Shown here: positions 55,674-64,000 of the stretch, in pieces
How positions within the stretch are numbered: position 1 is the first letter of the stretch
How the letters are laid out: each line of letters starts with the position of its first letter
Assembly (NCBI RefSeq): GCF_001463745.1
Contig: NZ_BBWJ01000040.1
Span: 86,189-150,188 of the forward strand
Source: Aureimonas sp. AU22
GTDB lineage: Bacteria; Pseudomonadota; Alphaproteobacteria; Rhizobiales; Rhizobiaceae
Direction: 5' to 3'
DNA: 64,000 bases
Made by a program: the position numbers and the translations under genes
The notes under the pieces: model-generated
Told to the model about the DNA's origin: nothing
Seen by the model: only the letters and a program-made list of their open reading frames with translations
Databases searched by the model: none

Positions 55674-56525
55674 TCAGGCGGCGGGCTTACCTTCTGCCGG
55701 ATCCACCAAACGGAACTCCCGCAGTTCGTCCGGCGTGAGGACGTAGAGTTCGTCGGCCGGCGTGCGCATCGCGTGGATCCACAAGCGCGGATCGACGCCC
55801 ATGTCGACGAGAAGTGCCTGGCACTCGGCGATCGTCGCCTGGATCTGGGCGACCGATCGATTGACGTCGCGCGCCACGGTCTCGCCGGCGCCCGGCACGG
55901 AATAGACCTGATGCACCCCGATCCACGCCGCCTCGCCCGCCGCGCGCCGGACGCCGCCCGCCAGGACGAGCGGACACGCCGAGGCGCAGTAACCGTCGGC
56001 CGGAACGGCCGTTTCCAGCTTCCGTTCGCGGATGTATCTCGCCATGGCGATCGCGTCGCGGACCGACCCACCCGGTGAATGCAGGACGATTCGCCGCGCA
56101 TCCTTCCCCTCGTCGTCCAGGAAGTTCCGAAAAGCCTCCGCGGTGCCGACATCGATGCGCCCCACCGCCGATGCCAGACCGTCCGGCCCGAGATGGAAGG
56201 CCATGGCGCGCGCCATCGCGTCGTTCGGCGGAACATCGTCGTAGCCCGGCAGAACGGGCTCGCCTCGGTCCGGCCCGACCGGCACGGCGCGTGGCAGGTA
56301 GGGTCGGATCTGATCGCCCGGCTTTGGACGCGGCAGCGGCAGCGGCTCGGTTCGCGTCAGGCGATCGCGATCGGCGCCACGTCCGACGACGCCGATGACA
56401 TCCTGCGCCAGCATGGACGCGCCCATGGCCAGAACCGCGAAGAAGACCATTCGCAACAGAGCCCCGTCCGGCAGCGACAGAAGGCGCCGTTCCAACCAAC
56501 CGGGAGAAGCCTGGAGGTCGCTCAC
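55674..56525 (-). CDS. membrane-anchored Clp/SppA-like serine protease (COG3904 type)
   Basis: A 283-residue protein with one N-terminal membrane helix (about residues 20-40, LLRMVFFAVLAMGASMLAQDVIGV). The soluble domain has the ClpP/crotonase fold: RIVLHSPGGSVRDAIAMARYI and the nucleophile Ser in GYCASACPLVLAGG, followed by IGVHQ. Such proteins are small periplasm-facing proteases of unknown substrates. The GTG start overlaps the upstream gene (GTGA), so the two membrane proteins are coupled. Confidence 0.78.
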   Translation of the reverse strand: MSDLQASPGWLERRLLSLPDGALLRMVFFAVLAMGASMLAQDVIGVVGRGADRDRLTRTEPLPLPRPKPGDQIRPYLPRAVPVGPDRGEPVLPGYDDVPPNDAMARAMAFHLGPDGLASAVGRIDVGTAEAFRNFLDDEGKDARRIVLHSPGGSVRDAIAMARYIRERKLETAVPADGYCASACPLVLAGGVRRAAGEAAWIGVHQVYSVPGAGETVARDVNRSVAQIQATIAECQALLVDMGVDPRLWIHAMRTPADELYVLTPDELREFRLVDPAEGKPAA

Positions 56526-57820
56526 CCTGCCTGGAGCCTCGGGCTCTTGCCGAAACCGGCCGGCTCGTTCCGCTGAACGATGTCGTCGGCCGGGTCCACC
56601 GGTGGCGCTTCGATCGCAGGCGCTGCGGCGACTTCCGCCATGAGGCGGCGCTGGATGCGCATGGCCCGCATCATGTCCACCGCGCTCATGTCGCCGATCT
56701 CGGCATCCTCCTCGCCCTCTTCGCGTCGGATCTGGTCCTGGACGATGCACAGGATAAACACCAGGACTGCCGGAAGCAGATCGATCGCGATGGCTCCGGC
56801 CCAGGACGGAAGGAAGTCGCGTGCATACATCACCACCGCGTCCGGCGCCGAGAGCGGCGTGAAGCGGACCGTCTCGACGCGGGGTCGATCCAGGATCGCG
56901 TCGGCCGCAGCGGCCAGCGCGAGGCTCTGCTGGCGCACCGCTGTTTCGACCTGCCCGACCACGGCCGTCTGTCGGTCCTGAAGCCCGGTGCTGGTGCCGT
57001 CGGCCGCCGGTGCGATGAAGGTGCGGCCGAGGTCTTCGGCGGCCCGCTTGACCGACGGCGCCACGGAGGTTTGCTGCAACGAGCCGATGATGCCGGCGAG
57101 CTCCGTGGCCTGTGCGGCGTAGTCGGTACCGCGCTCCTTGACGCTGCCGTCGGCGGCGACCAGCCGGCGCATTTCGCCGAGGCGCTCGCCGCCTTCCTTG
57201 AACAGGGCGCTCACGTCGTCGCGCGAAGCCTCGATCTCCTGCGCGAGACTGCCAAGCTGCGTCGACATCTGGCTGAGAAGCTGCACCACCGTGCCCGAGC
57301 CGGACGTGCCGGTCAGCGCGCCGGACGAGCGCTCCTCGTCGGACAACCGGGCGAAACGCTGGGCGGCGAGCTGAATGTCCGGCAGGAGGCTCTGCGCCGC
57401 CAGCGCATTCTCGTGCGCCTCGTTGAGTTTGCTCTGATACTCCTCGGTCGTGATCGACATGTGCTGCTCGAGCGCCGCCGCGCCCGCCAGGGCCGCCGCA
57501 TTGAGCCAGGCGGACATGGCCATGATCATGCACGAGCCGATCGCCATCGCGAGATACAGCATGCGCCGTCCCGACGGGCGGCGGACATGCGGCATGATGC
57601 GGATGAGATAGGACCAGAACGCGTAGATGCCGACCGAAACAGAGACCGAATAGATCACCGCGCCGAAGAAGACGGTGGTCGCGTCCCCATCCAGCAGTTC
57701 CCGCACCCCGAGGTAGGTGAAGATACCGCTGGCCGTCGCCAGGATGGCGAGCGTCATCCGGGTGGTCAGTTCCAGCCGAGCGACCTGCCCCCGGAGCGTG
57801 TAGGAATGTGAAGCGGACAT
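56522..57820 (-). CDS. hypothetical four-helix membrane protein with coiled coil
   Basis: A 432-residue inner-membrane protein. Three hydrophobic segments lie in the first 125 residues (MTLAILATASGIFTYLGV; VFFGAVIYSVSVSVGIYAFW; LAMAIGSCMIMAMSAWLNA). Then comes a long alpha-helical periplasmic-type region (about 125-310, with QLLSQMSTQLGSLAQEIEASRDDV), a fourth helix (AGAIAIDLLPAVLVFILCIVQ, about 345) and an acidic cytoplasmic tail. I know no family. The coiled coil recalls methyl-accepting receptor cores but has no HAMP or signalling tip. Confidence 0.72.
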   Translation of the reverse strand: MSASHSYTLRGQVARLELTTRMTLAILATASGIFTYLGVRELLDGDATTVFFGAVIYSVSVSVGIYAFWSYLIRIMPHVRRPSGRRMLYLAMAIGSCMIMAMSAWLNAAALAGAAALEQHMSITTEEYQSKLNEAHENALAAQSLLPDIQLAAQRFARLSDEERSSGALTGTSGSGTVVQLLSQMSTQLGSLAQEIEASRDDVSALFKEGGERLGEMRRLVAADGSVKERGTDYAAQATELAGIIGSLQQTSVAPSVKRAAEDLGRTFIAPAADGTSTGLQDRQTAVVGQVETAVRQQSLALAAAADAILDRPRVETVRFTPLSAPDAVVMYARDFLPSWAGAIAIDLLPAVLVFILCIVQDQIRREEGEEDAEIGDMSAVDMMRAMRIQRRLMAEVAAAPAIEAPPVDPADDIVQRNEPAGFGKSPRLQAG

Positions 57821-57922
57821 GCGGCTCCCTGGCGATCGAGGCGCGGACAGGCTCGCCGCGGCTCGATCGTTAAGGGAAAATTAAGGCGCTGGCGAGCCAG
57901 GACCTTTCCTTCCGCGAGCGGT

Positions 57923-58639
57923 TCAGCTCGTGGCGTAGACGAGATCGTTGCCGAGATGGCAGCGGCCGATCCGCAGTTCCAGCGGGCGATCCTGGTAGGA
58001 GCAGATGATACGCTGCAGACGCAGGATCGCCGCGTCTCCCGACAACTTGAAGTTGCGCTTGTCGGCGCTCGTCGCGCCTTCGGCGGTTGCCTTCTCGCGC
58101 TTGTGGGTCGCCAGGTCCTGGCCGGTCCAGCGGGCGGTCGCCATGGCTTCCAGCGCCTCCTGCGACATCGTCTTGGCCGAGGCGTCGACGCGCAGGAACA
58201 CCTCCTCCGTCATGAACAGCCGGCCGAGATGGGTGCGGCGGCGCTCGAACTGGAGGACGGGCGTGCGGGCATTGACGCCGAGCAGCTCCCCCGTCTCGTC
58301 GGGCGCCGTGCCGAGCACGACCTTGGACACCGAGACCTCCCCGGAGATGCGGTTGCCCGAACGATCGAAGACGTTGGAGAACCGGCTCCGCATCTTGCCG
58401 CCGTCGAAGTCCGCCACCACGGTTCCCTTGCCCTGATGGCGCTCGAGAAGCTTGTGTTCGGTGAGGATATCGAAGGCCTTCCGGACGGTACCGAGGCTGA
58501 TCCCGAGCGAGCGCGCGATCTCCGCCTCGTTCTCGATCGACTGGCCCGGCGCCCAGGTCTTGGATACGATCCGGGCGATGAACTCGTCGGCGACCTGTTG
58601 ATACAACGGGCGGGTATTGAAGGGTTTTGCGAGCGACAC
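57923..58639 (-). CDS. GntR-family regulator, HutC (UTRA) subfamily
   Basis: A 238-residue repressor-type protein. Residues 8-75 are the GntR winged helix (PLYQQVADEFIARIV, then NEAEIARSLGISLGTVRKAFDILTEHKLLERHQGKGT). Residues 95-235 are the UTRA ligand domain (LQFERRRTHLGRLFMTEEVFLRV). Ligand unknown. The GTG at 58639 is the only start giving the family N-terminus. Its own upstream region holds two 9-base direct repeats. Neighbours give no clear target. Confidence 0.88.
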   Translation of the reverse strand: MSLAKPFNTRPLYQQVADEFIARIVSKTWAPGQSIENEAEIARSLGISLGTVRKAFDILTEHKLLERHQGKGTVVADFDGGKMRSRFSNVFDRSGNRISGEVSVSKVVLGTAPDETGELLGVNARTPVLQFERRRTHLGRLFMTEEVFLRVDASAKTMSQEALEAMATARWTGQDLATHKREKATAEGATSADKRNFKLSGDAAILRLQRIICSYQDRPLELRIGRCHLGNDLVYATS

Positions 58640-58683
58640 GGGCCGTTTCCTGTTCCCTATCCTTCGGATGACCGCTATTGTAG

Positions 58684-58709
58684 ATGCAACCTGGGCGGGA
58701 ATGCAACCT
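58684..58709. repeat. direct repeats upstream of the GntR gene, possible operator
   Basis: ATGCAACCT occurs at 58684-58692 and again at 58701-58709, so same-face spacing of 17 bases. Located 45-70 bases upstream of the GntR start. Confidence 0.45.
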
Positions 58710-58745
58710 ATACGGGTATCCATTCGAAGATATTTTATCGGATCG

Positions 58746-59378
58746 CTAGCGGTCGCCTTCGATGGCTGCCGTTCGCCTTCCCTGCGTTGCTTCGATCCAC
58801 TGGCGGACGCGCTCCTCGGGCTGCGGGTGACGGATGATGTCGGTGACCACGGCCGCGCAATCCGCGCCGCCGTCCCAGACCGCAGGAAGACGCTCAACGG
58901 TTATGCCGCCGATGGCGACGAGCGGAAGCGCGCCGATCCGCTTGCGCCAATCGCCCAATCGCTCCGGCGTCTGCGGCGCCCATTTCATCTGTTTCAGGAT
59001 CGTCGGCCAGACCGGGCCGAGCGCCACGTAATCCGGCTCGGCTGCCAGTGCGGTGGCGAGTTCGGCGCGGTCGTGGGTGGAAATCCCCAGCCGCAGGCCC
59101 GCACGGCGGATGGCGGCGAGATCGGCATCAGCCAGGTCCTCTTGCCCGAGGTGCACGAACGCCGCCCCTTCCTCGATCGCCAGCCGCCAGTGGTCGTTGA
59201 CCACCAGCAGGCACTGGTGCGCTGTGCATACCGCCTGCGAGCTTCGGATCTGATGTCGGAGTTCTTCCGGCGACATGTCCTTCGCCCGAAGTTGCACGAG
59301 CCGTATTCCGAGCGGCACCAGCCGCTCGATCCAGTCCGCATCGGGCAGTACGGGGTAGAACGGGTCGAGCGCGCTCAT
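58746..59378 (-). CDS. thiE: thiamine phosphate synthase
   Basis: A 210-residue TIM-barrel enzyme: [17 protein letters not shown] (pyrimidine side), [46 protein letters not shown] and the phosphate loop [27 protein letters not shown]. It joins thiazole phosphate and HMP pyrophosphate to thiamine monophosphate. The ATG overlaps the thiG stop (ATGA). It is the last gene of the operon. Confidence 0.93.
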   Translation of the reverse strand: MSALDPFYPVLPDADWIERLVPLGIRLVQLRAKDMSPEELRHQIRSSQAVCTAHQCLLVVNDHWRLAIEEGAAFVHLGQEDLADADLAAIRRAGLRLGISTHDRAELATALAAEPDYVALGPVWPTILKQMKWAPQTPERLGDWRKRIGALPLVAIGGITVERLPAVWDGGADCAAVVTDIIRHPQPEERVRQWIEATQGRRTAAIEGDR

Positions 59379-60148
59379 GCCAGCAGCGCCTGTCCGAACA
59401 CGGGCGTCGAGGGCGCCGCCATGTCGCGCGCCTCCATGCCACCGGCCTCGAAGGCCATGCGCCCCGCGTCGACGGAGAGACGAAAGGCGTGCGCCATTGT
59501 CACCGGATCGGCGGCGGTCGCCACCGCAGTGTTCAGCAGCACACCGTCGTAACCAAGTTCCATGGCATCCGCGGCGTGCGACGGACGTCCGAGACCGGCA
59601 TCCACGATCAGTGTGATATCCGGGAACTGGGCTCGCAACGAGCGCAAGCCGTAGCGGTTGTTGAGGCCGAGGCCGGAGCCGATGGGCGAGCCCCAGGGCA
59701 TCAAGACCTCGCAGCCCGCCCGCAGCAACCGCTCGGCCACGACCAGATCCTCCGTGGTATAGGGCAGGACCTTGAACCCTTCGCTCGACAGGATCCGCGC
59801 CGCTTCCACCAGCCCGAACACGTCCGGCTGCAGGGTGTCGGCATGGCCGATGACCTCCAGCTTCACGAGGTCGGTACCGAGGAGTTCGCGTGCCATGTGC
59901 GCGGTGGTCACCGCCTCCTTGGCCGTGTGACAACCGGCGGTATTGGGCAGGAATGCGACGCCGAGATCTCGGATCTCGTCCCAGAAACCCGGGCCGTTCT
60001 GCCCCATGCCCGCACCCTCGCGCCGCAGCGAGACAGTGACGATCTCGGCGCCCGAGGCGACGACGGCATCGCGCATCACGGCGGGCGACGGATAGAGCGC
60101 CGTGCCGAGCATCAGGCGCGACGTCAGAGTCCGATCGTAGAGCCGCAT
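59375..60148 (-). CDS. thiG: thiazole synthase
   Basis: A 257-residue TIM-barrel enzyme. [18 protein letters not shown] at the start, [31 protein letters not shown] (Lys of the Schiff base), [21 protein letters not shown] and [30 protein letters not shown] are ThiG blocks. It makes the thiazole ring from deoxyxylulose phosphate, dehydroglycine/iminoglycine and sulfur carried by ThiS. It starts 1 base after thiS. Confidence 0.95.
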   Translation of the reverse strand: MRLYDRTLTSRLMLGTALYPSPAVMRDAVVASGAEIVTVSLRREGAGMGQNGPGFWDEIRDLGVAFLPNTAGCHTAKEAVTTAHMARELLGTDLVKLEVIGHADTLQPDVFGLVEAARILSSEGFKVLPYTTEDLVVAERLLRAGCEVLMPWGSPIGSGLGLNNRYGLRSLRAQFPDITLIVDAGLGRPSHAADAMELGYDGVLLNTAVATAADPVTMAHAFRLSVDAGRMAFEAGGMEARDMAAPSTPVFGQALLA

Positions 60149-60149
60149 C

Positions 60150-60347
60150 TCAGCCTCCTTTCATGGGCGACAGAATTTCCACCGCGTCGCCCTCGGCGAT
60201 CCGCGCCTCGCCCCGCGCGCCGCGCGGCACGAATTCACGGTTCACGGCGGTCGCCACGGCGTCGGGCCGGTAGTCGAGTTCCCGGAGGAGACCCTCGATG
60301 TCGCGGGAGGCGATGTCCCGCTCCTCTCCGTTCAGCGTGATCCTCAT
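60150..60347 (-). CDS. thiS: sulfur carrier protein ThiS
   Basis: A 65-residue ubiquitin-like protein ending in Gly-Gly (MKGG), the site made into a thiocarboxylate. [23 protein letters not shown] in the middle is typical. It hands sulfur to ThiG. Start ATG overlaps the thiO stop (ATGA). Confidence 0.93.
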   Translation of the reverse strand: MRITLNGEERDIASRDIEGLLRELDYRPDAVATAVNREFVPRGARGEARIAEGDAVEILSPMKGG

Positions 60348-61303
60348 GTGGGCTCCTTCGCTGACATCAGCATGTCGGCAGCGGTTTTCGAGAATGCGGG
60401 CGAGAGCAGGAAACCGTGGCGGTAGAGACCGGAGAAGACGATCCCCTGCGGCGTCCGTTCGACACGCGGAAGATTGTCGGGCAAGGCAGGACGCCGCCCG
60501 CTGCCGATCTCCAGCACCTCCGCCTCCGCAAAGGCGGGGTGGAGCGCGAAGGCGGCCGTCAGGAGCTCGACGGCCGAGCGGAGTGTGACGGGTCCTTCGG
60601 CCGCGCTTTCCACCATGGTCGCACCGATCATGAAGACGTCGTCCTGCCTCGGCACGACGTAGATCGGCCAACGCGGATGAAGCAGACGCACGGGCCGGCG
60701 AAGCGCGACGTCGCGGCAGCGAACGATCGCCATTTCGCCCCGGACCGAACGCAGACGCGGCAACGCGGCGGAAAGCCCACGGCAATCCACGATGCGTTCG
60801 CCCGCGAAATCGGCGGGTTCGACGGGATCGTCGAACCGGATCGCCCCGCCCGCGGCCTGGATACGTGCCATGAGAGCCCGCAGCGTCCGTCGCGGGTCGA
60901 GATGGGCCTCGTCCTCGAAGAACAGGGCTCGGTCGAACCGCCCGGCGAGGTCGGGCTCAAGAGCCGCCAGCCCCGCCGCATCCAGCCACCGATGCGCCGT
61001 CGTGCGCGCCGCGAACTGCCGGAGGTCCGCCGTGTCGCGGCCGGACGCGACGACCAGTGTTCCGCAGCGTTCGACCTTCGTGATACCCGCCCAAAAGGCG
61101 ATGCCATCCAGCCCTGGTGCGATGATCCCGTCGTCCGCCACGCTGGCTTCGCAGTAGGGCGCCAGCATGCCACCGGCGAGCCAGGAGGCGGACGCCGAAA
61201 GATCCGCGCCGCGCTCGTGGACGACGACCCGCTCGCCGGCATCGACGAGGCGAACCGCGGTGGTGAGCCCGGCGACGCCCGCGCCCAAAACATGAATGGT
61301 CAT
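60344..61303 (-). CDS. thiO: glycine oxidase ThiO
   Basis: A 319-residue flavoenzyme of the DAO family. FAD-binding GAGVAGLTTAVRLVDAGERVVVHER (first 20 typical of the Rossmann fold), SWLAGGMLAPYCEA, and the C-terminal EIGSGRRPALPDNLPRV and FSGLYRHGFLLSPAFS. It turns glycine into iminoglycine for the thiazole ring. The ATG at 61303 is chosen since it is four residues before the FAD loop. First gene after the TPP riboswitch. Confidence 0.93.
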   Translation of the reverse strand: MTIHVLGAGVAGLTTAVRLVDAGERVVVHERGADLSASASWLAGGMLAPYCEASVADDGIIAPGLDGIAFWAGITKVERCGTLVVASGRDTADLRQFAARTTAHRWLDAAGLAALEPDLAGRFDRALFFEDEAHLDPRRTLRALMARIQAAGGAIRFDDPVEPADFAGERIVDCRGLSAALPRLRSVRGEMAIVRCRDVALRRPVRLLHPRWPIYVVPRQDDVFMIGATMVESAAEGPVTLRSAVELLTAAFALHPAFAEAEVLEIGSGRRPALPDNLPRVERTPQGIVFSGLYRHGFLLSPAFSKTAADMLMSAKEPT

Positions 61304-61418
61304 CGCCGCTCCCGCGCCGCGATCGTTCACGCCAGACGTCGGGTCGAGATACGCCCGCGCGCGAACGACCGGCCGCCGCGTGGGCTGCGCCTCGTCGTCC
61401 CTCGTCGGAGCGGGTCAC

Positions 61419-61512
61419 TCCATCCCTACGCCAGTGCGAACTGGATCAGGTTCTTGGGGTCGCCGGGCGCTGACGCCGGCCTCTCAGTTCCCTGCCGGAA
61501 CTCCCCCTGGAA
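61419..61512 (-). promoter_or_regulatory. TPP riboswitch (THI element) of the thiOSGE operon
   Basis: On the minus strand: GGGGGAG at the 5' side, the pyrimidine-sensing CUGAGAGG, then AACCUGAUCCAG and GCGUAGGGA at the 3' side, all hallmarks of the TPP aptamer. It lies 116 bases before thiO and begins only five bases after the stop of the antiporter gene. Confidence 0.95.
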
Positions 61513-61516
61513 GGCC

Positions 61517-63385
61517 TCAGGGTATGCGATCGGTCCCGTCTGTCAATGCCACCTCACGCATCGGCTCGTCCGCCGGCAGGATGGGGCCATCTGCCAGGGG
61601 CGCATCGGACCGGGCCTCGAGGAGATGGTCAGCGATCGCCTGCGCCGTCACTTCGTCGCCGTTGATCACCGTATCGGCACCGGCCTGTATCAAACGCTCG
61701 CGCTGCTCGCCGGAGTGAACGCGCGCCGTGATGCGGATGCCGGGATTGGCGTTGCGGGCCGCATTGATGATCGCAACCGCCTCGAAGCTGTTCGGAAAGG
61801 CGAGCACGATGTCCCGCGCCTGCGCAATGTTGGCCGCCGCGAGCACCTCCGCCTTTACCGCATTTCCGACGATCGCCTCGGTACCGGCGGCACGAATCCG
61901 CGCGACGCGCTTGTCGGCGTCCTCGATCACCACGAAGGCACGGCCGGCCGCCGTCAGCCGCTGCGCGATCCGGGAGCCGACGCGCCCGTAACCCACGAGA
62001 ACCAGGTGGTCGGCGAGCGCGGTAGGGCGCAGGTCGTCCGCCTCGATCGCCACGCTGCCGGCAGGAATATGCGAGGGCACCGCGCCCGCCGGTTGGGTCT
62101 GCAGTTCGCGACCGTGCGTTGCGGCAGCCGACTTGGCGGGGGACGTAGCCGAAGCCTCGTCCGGCGCGGATCGATCCAGCCGCTGACGCAGCGTGTCGAT
62201 CGACGAGAACAGGATCGGGTTCAGCATGATCGACAGGATCGCGCCCGCCAGGATCAGGTCGCGTGCCTCGGGCGGCAGGATGTTCAGCCGCCCACCGAGC
62301 TCGGCGAGGATGAAGGAGAACTCGCCGATCTGCGCGAGCGAGACCGAGATCGTCAGCGCCGTCGATGTCGGATAGCGGAAGGCGCGCACGATCACGAAGG
62401 CCGCGATGGACTTGCCGAGCACGATGATCAGCACGGTCGCGAGGATCGGCAGGGGATCCTGAACCAGGCTGCGGGGGTCGAACAGCATGCCGACCGACAC
62501 GAAGAACAGGACGGCGAACGCATCGCGCAGGGGCAGCGTGTCCTCTGCCGCGCGGTGGCTGAGGTCGGACTCCGCCATGATCATGCCGGCGAAGAAGGCA
62601 CCAAGCGCCAGCGAGACGCCGAAGAGCGATGCCGCGCCGAACGCGACGCCGAGCGTGATGGCAAGAACGGCAAGACGGAACAGCTCGCGCGACCCGGAAC
62701 TCGCCGTCATCTGCAGCGCCCAGGGGATGATCCGTCGTCCGACCAGCAGCATCAGGATCACGAAGACGCAGAGCTTGAAGACCGTCATCAGGATGACGCC
62801 GGACACGCCGAGCCCGAGATCCGAGAACACGCCCGTTCCGCCCGAAGGCGCGGTGCCGCCGAGCGTCGTGGCGAAGGCGGGCAGGAGGACGAGCGCCAGG
62901 ACCATCGCAAGGTCTTCGACGATCAGCCACCCGACGGCGATGCGCCCCTTGCCCGTTTCGATAAGTCGCCGCTCCTGCATGGCCCGCAACAGCACGACCG
63001 TCGAGGCGACCGAAAGCGCAAGACCGAAGACGAGCCCCGCTCCGGCCGACCAGCCGAGCAGCCAGGCGAGCCCCATGCCGAGCAGTGTCGCGCAGGCGAT
63101 CTGCACGACTGCACCCGGCAGCGCGATCGCGCGCACCGACATGAGATCGGCGAGGGAGAAATGGAGCCCGACACCGAACATCAGGAGGATCACGCCGAGT
63201 TCGGCGAGTTCCGTCGCCAGTCCCTGGTCGGCGACGAAACCGGGCGTGAAGGGTCCGACGCTGACGCCGGCCAGGAGATAGCCGACGATCGGCGAGATGC
63301 CGAAACGGTTCGCCAGGGTGCCGAACACGAAGGCAAGGCCCAGCCCGGCCACGATCGTCTCGATCAACGGCATCTCGTGCAGCAT
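61517..63385 (-). CDS. YbaL/KefB-type monovalent cation:proton antiporter with RCK domain
   Basis: A 622-residue inner-membrane protein. Residues 1-400 are a CPA2 antiporter with about 12 helices (GISPIVGYLLAGVSVGPFTPG; LLMFGVGLHFSLADLM; SLAQIGEFSFILAELG). After a linker comes an RCK/TrkA_N domain (about 470-585): HLVLVGYGRVGSRIAQRL, the nucleotide-binding GxGxxG. It exchanges K+ (or Na+) for H+ and may be gated by NAD(H) or glutathione-like ligands. It runs into the TPP riboswitch of the thiamine operon without a visible terminator. Confidence 0.92.
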   Translation of the reverse strand: MLHEMPLIETIVAGLGLAFVFGTLANRFGISPIVGYLLAGVSVGPFTPGFVADQGLATELAELGVILLMFGVGLHFSLADLMSVRAIALPGAVVQIACATLLGMGLAWLLGWSAGAGLVFGLALSVASTVVLLRAMQERRLIETGKGRIAVGWLIVEDLAMVLALVLLPAFATTLGGTAPSGGTGVFSDLGLGVSGVILMTVFKLCVFVILMLLVGRRIIPWALQMTASSGSRELFRLAVLAITLGVAFGAASLFGVSLALGAFFAGMIMAESDLSHRAAEDTLPLRDAFAVLFFVSVGMLFDPRSLVQDPLPILATVLIIVLGKSIAAFVIVRAFRYPTSTALTISVSLAQIGEFSFILAELGGRLNILPPEARDLILAGAILSIMLNPILFSSIDTLRQRLDRSAPDEASATSPAKSAAATHGRELQTQPAGAVPSHIPAGSVAIEADDLRPTALADHLVLVGYGRVGSRIAQRLTAAGRAFVVIEDADKRVARIRAAGTEAIVGNAVKAEVLAAANIAQARDIVLAFPNSFEAVAIINAARNANPGIRITARVHSGEQRERLIQAGADTVINGDEVTAQAIADHLLEARSDAPLADGPILPADEPMREVALTDGTDRIP

Positions 63386-63943
63386 CGGCGCGGCCTCCGG
63401 TTTCGAATCTCTCCAGGCTGTGGTCCCTCTCCCGATAGGGGAACGGCGCCCGCCTTGCAGCACAAAAGTCTCGCCATCCATCAGGGCATGGCGATTTTCT
63501 GCGTGTAGCGGAGCATCAGTTGGCCTTCCTGATGGGGGATCGCAATAAGCGCGAACCGGCCGGTCTTGTTGCCGTCCCGGTGCCGAATCGCTGCGCGTTG
63601 GCGGAGGTCGCGGTCTCGCGTTCGCGGTTGATCGCGCAAACAATCTCGGCTTGCCGCGCATCCCGAGCAGCACGCGCGCCCCCTCCTTCCATCCTTTGCT
63701 TTCGACCGATCTTTCGAGGTTCAGGGGGACAGGACGATCCGCAGACAGTGGGATTTCGCGGATCGACCGACGTGGAAGGAAGCTTGTTGAACGACCGTTC
63801 AACCTATGGTCATAGCCGACCCGTGCGATGCGTCATTTTCCTGTCATGACGCCGGACACGAGGCTGCATGCCCACGGTGCATACGTTAGAGTCCCGCTGA
63901 GGACGCTCGATCGTTTCGGCGGCGACAACGGGAAACACCGACC
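63386..63943. other. long intergenic region before the gene at the right edge
   Basis: About 560 bases. No frame looks like a gene; one open + frame (63520-63849) has shadow composition. The only marked element is the dyad at 63787. The part next to the antiporter start should hold its promoter. Confidence 0.5.
63787..63802. promoter_or_regulatory. TetR-like operator dyad upstream of the edge gene
   Basis: TTGAAC-GACC-GTTCAA, perfect 6-base arms. Dyads of this make are common for TetR/AcrR repressors that control efflux genes. It is 140 bases before the start at 63944; no TetR gene is in view. Confidence 0.4.
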
Positions 63944-64000
63944 ATGCTTCACCGCACCTTCTTCGCCCCCGCTTTGATGGCCGCGCTACTCGGTTCCGCT
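63944..64000 (+). CDS. exported protein, partial (right edge)
   Basis: The first 19 codons read MLHRTFFAPALMAALLGSA and stop at the end of the window. They look like the start of a signal peptide: a basic residue, then a hydrophobic run. With the TetR-like dyad upstream I would guess an RND-pump adaptor, but nothing in the visible part shows that. Confidence 0.5.
   Translation, partial: MLHRTFFAPALMAALLGSA

Noticed and set aside
60416..63508. 1030-residue open frame opposite the thiamine and antiporter genes
   Set aside because: Spans several real genes and a riboswitch on the other strand and is composed of Arg/Asp/Gly repeats; a GC artefact.

Overview
The window is very GC-rich, densely packed DNA from an alphaproteobacterium, most likely of the order Hyphomicrobiales (Rhizobiales; an Aurantimonadaceae- or Methylobacteriaceae-like genome is my guess). 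Grounds are the HWE-family histidine kinases with a stand-alone receiver, a riboswitch-led thiO-thiS-thiG-thiE operon, GTG starts and many 4-base gene overlaps. It falls into two compartments that meet near 46,345.

Bases 1 to about 46,300 look like an acquired resistance and defence region. In order: manganese import (mntH) with its divergent DtxR/MntR-type regulator; an L,D-transpeptidase lipoprotein; a CadR/PbrR-type MerR regulator divergent from a Zn/Cd/Pb P-type ATPase and a run of copper-handling genes (ICMT-like protein, DUF411, PCuAC, SCO); a CueR regulon (Cu+ ATPase, cueR, copZ) with two near-identical CueR-type promoters; an HME-RND efflux pair with small Met/His-rich periplasmic proteins; a six-gene arsenic operon read leftward (arsR-arsC-arsN-arsH-arsB-MFS); and a broken, partly inverted copy of a Zn/Cd ATPase gene.

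From 25.4 to 36.9 kb come a fluoride module (crcB-type riboswitch, then a CLC-F antiporter fused in frame to DUF190) and a probable ECF sigma-factor regulon. Three promoters with the same GGGAAT-N16-(CGTCTT/CAACTT) layout precede a sulfite-oxidase-like molybdoenzyme, a DUF305/beta-propeller pair and the NTF2-ECF-anti-sigma-LysR-UDG operon. A TDT-family transporter lies between.

From 37.2 to 44.5 kb is a defence-like island: a Gabija-type gene pair (OLD/TOPRIM nuclease plus UvrD-like helicase), then a soluble FtsH-like AAA+/M41 protease locus with a 51-residue protein, a DUF6634-like protein, a protein of unknown family and a divergent XRE regulator. A full-length DNA polymerase IV gene follows.

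At about 46,345 a second, unrelated-strand dinB begins abruptly in mid-gene (C-terminal part only), after an AT-rich spacer with a perfect palindrome. I read this as the junction with the core chromosome. To its right are two HWE kinases and a receiver, EttA, a Dabb protein, RNase T2, an alpha/beta hydrolase, a Clp-like serine protease paired with a coiled-coil membrane protein, a HutC-type GntR regulator, the TPP-riboswitch-controlled thiamine operon, and a YbaL/KefB-type cation/proton antiporter. The window ends in the signal peptide of a gene starting at 63,944. No rRNA, tRNA, CRISPR array or intact insertion sequence was seen.
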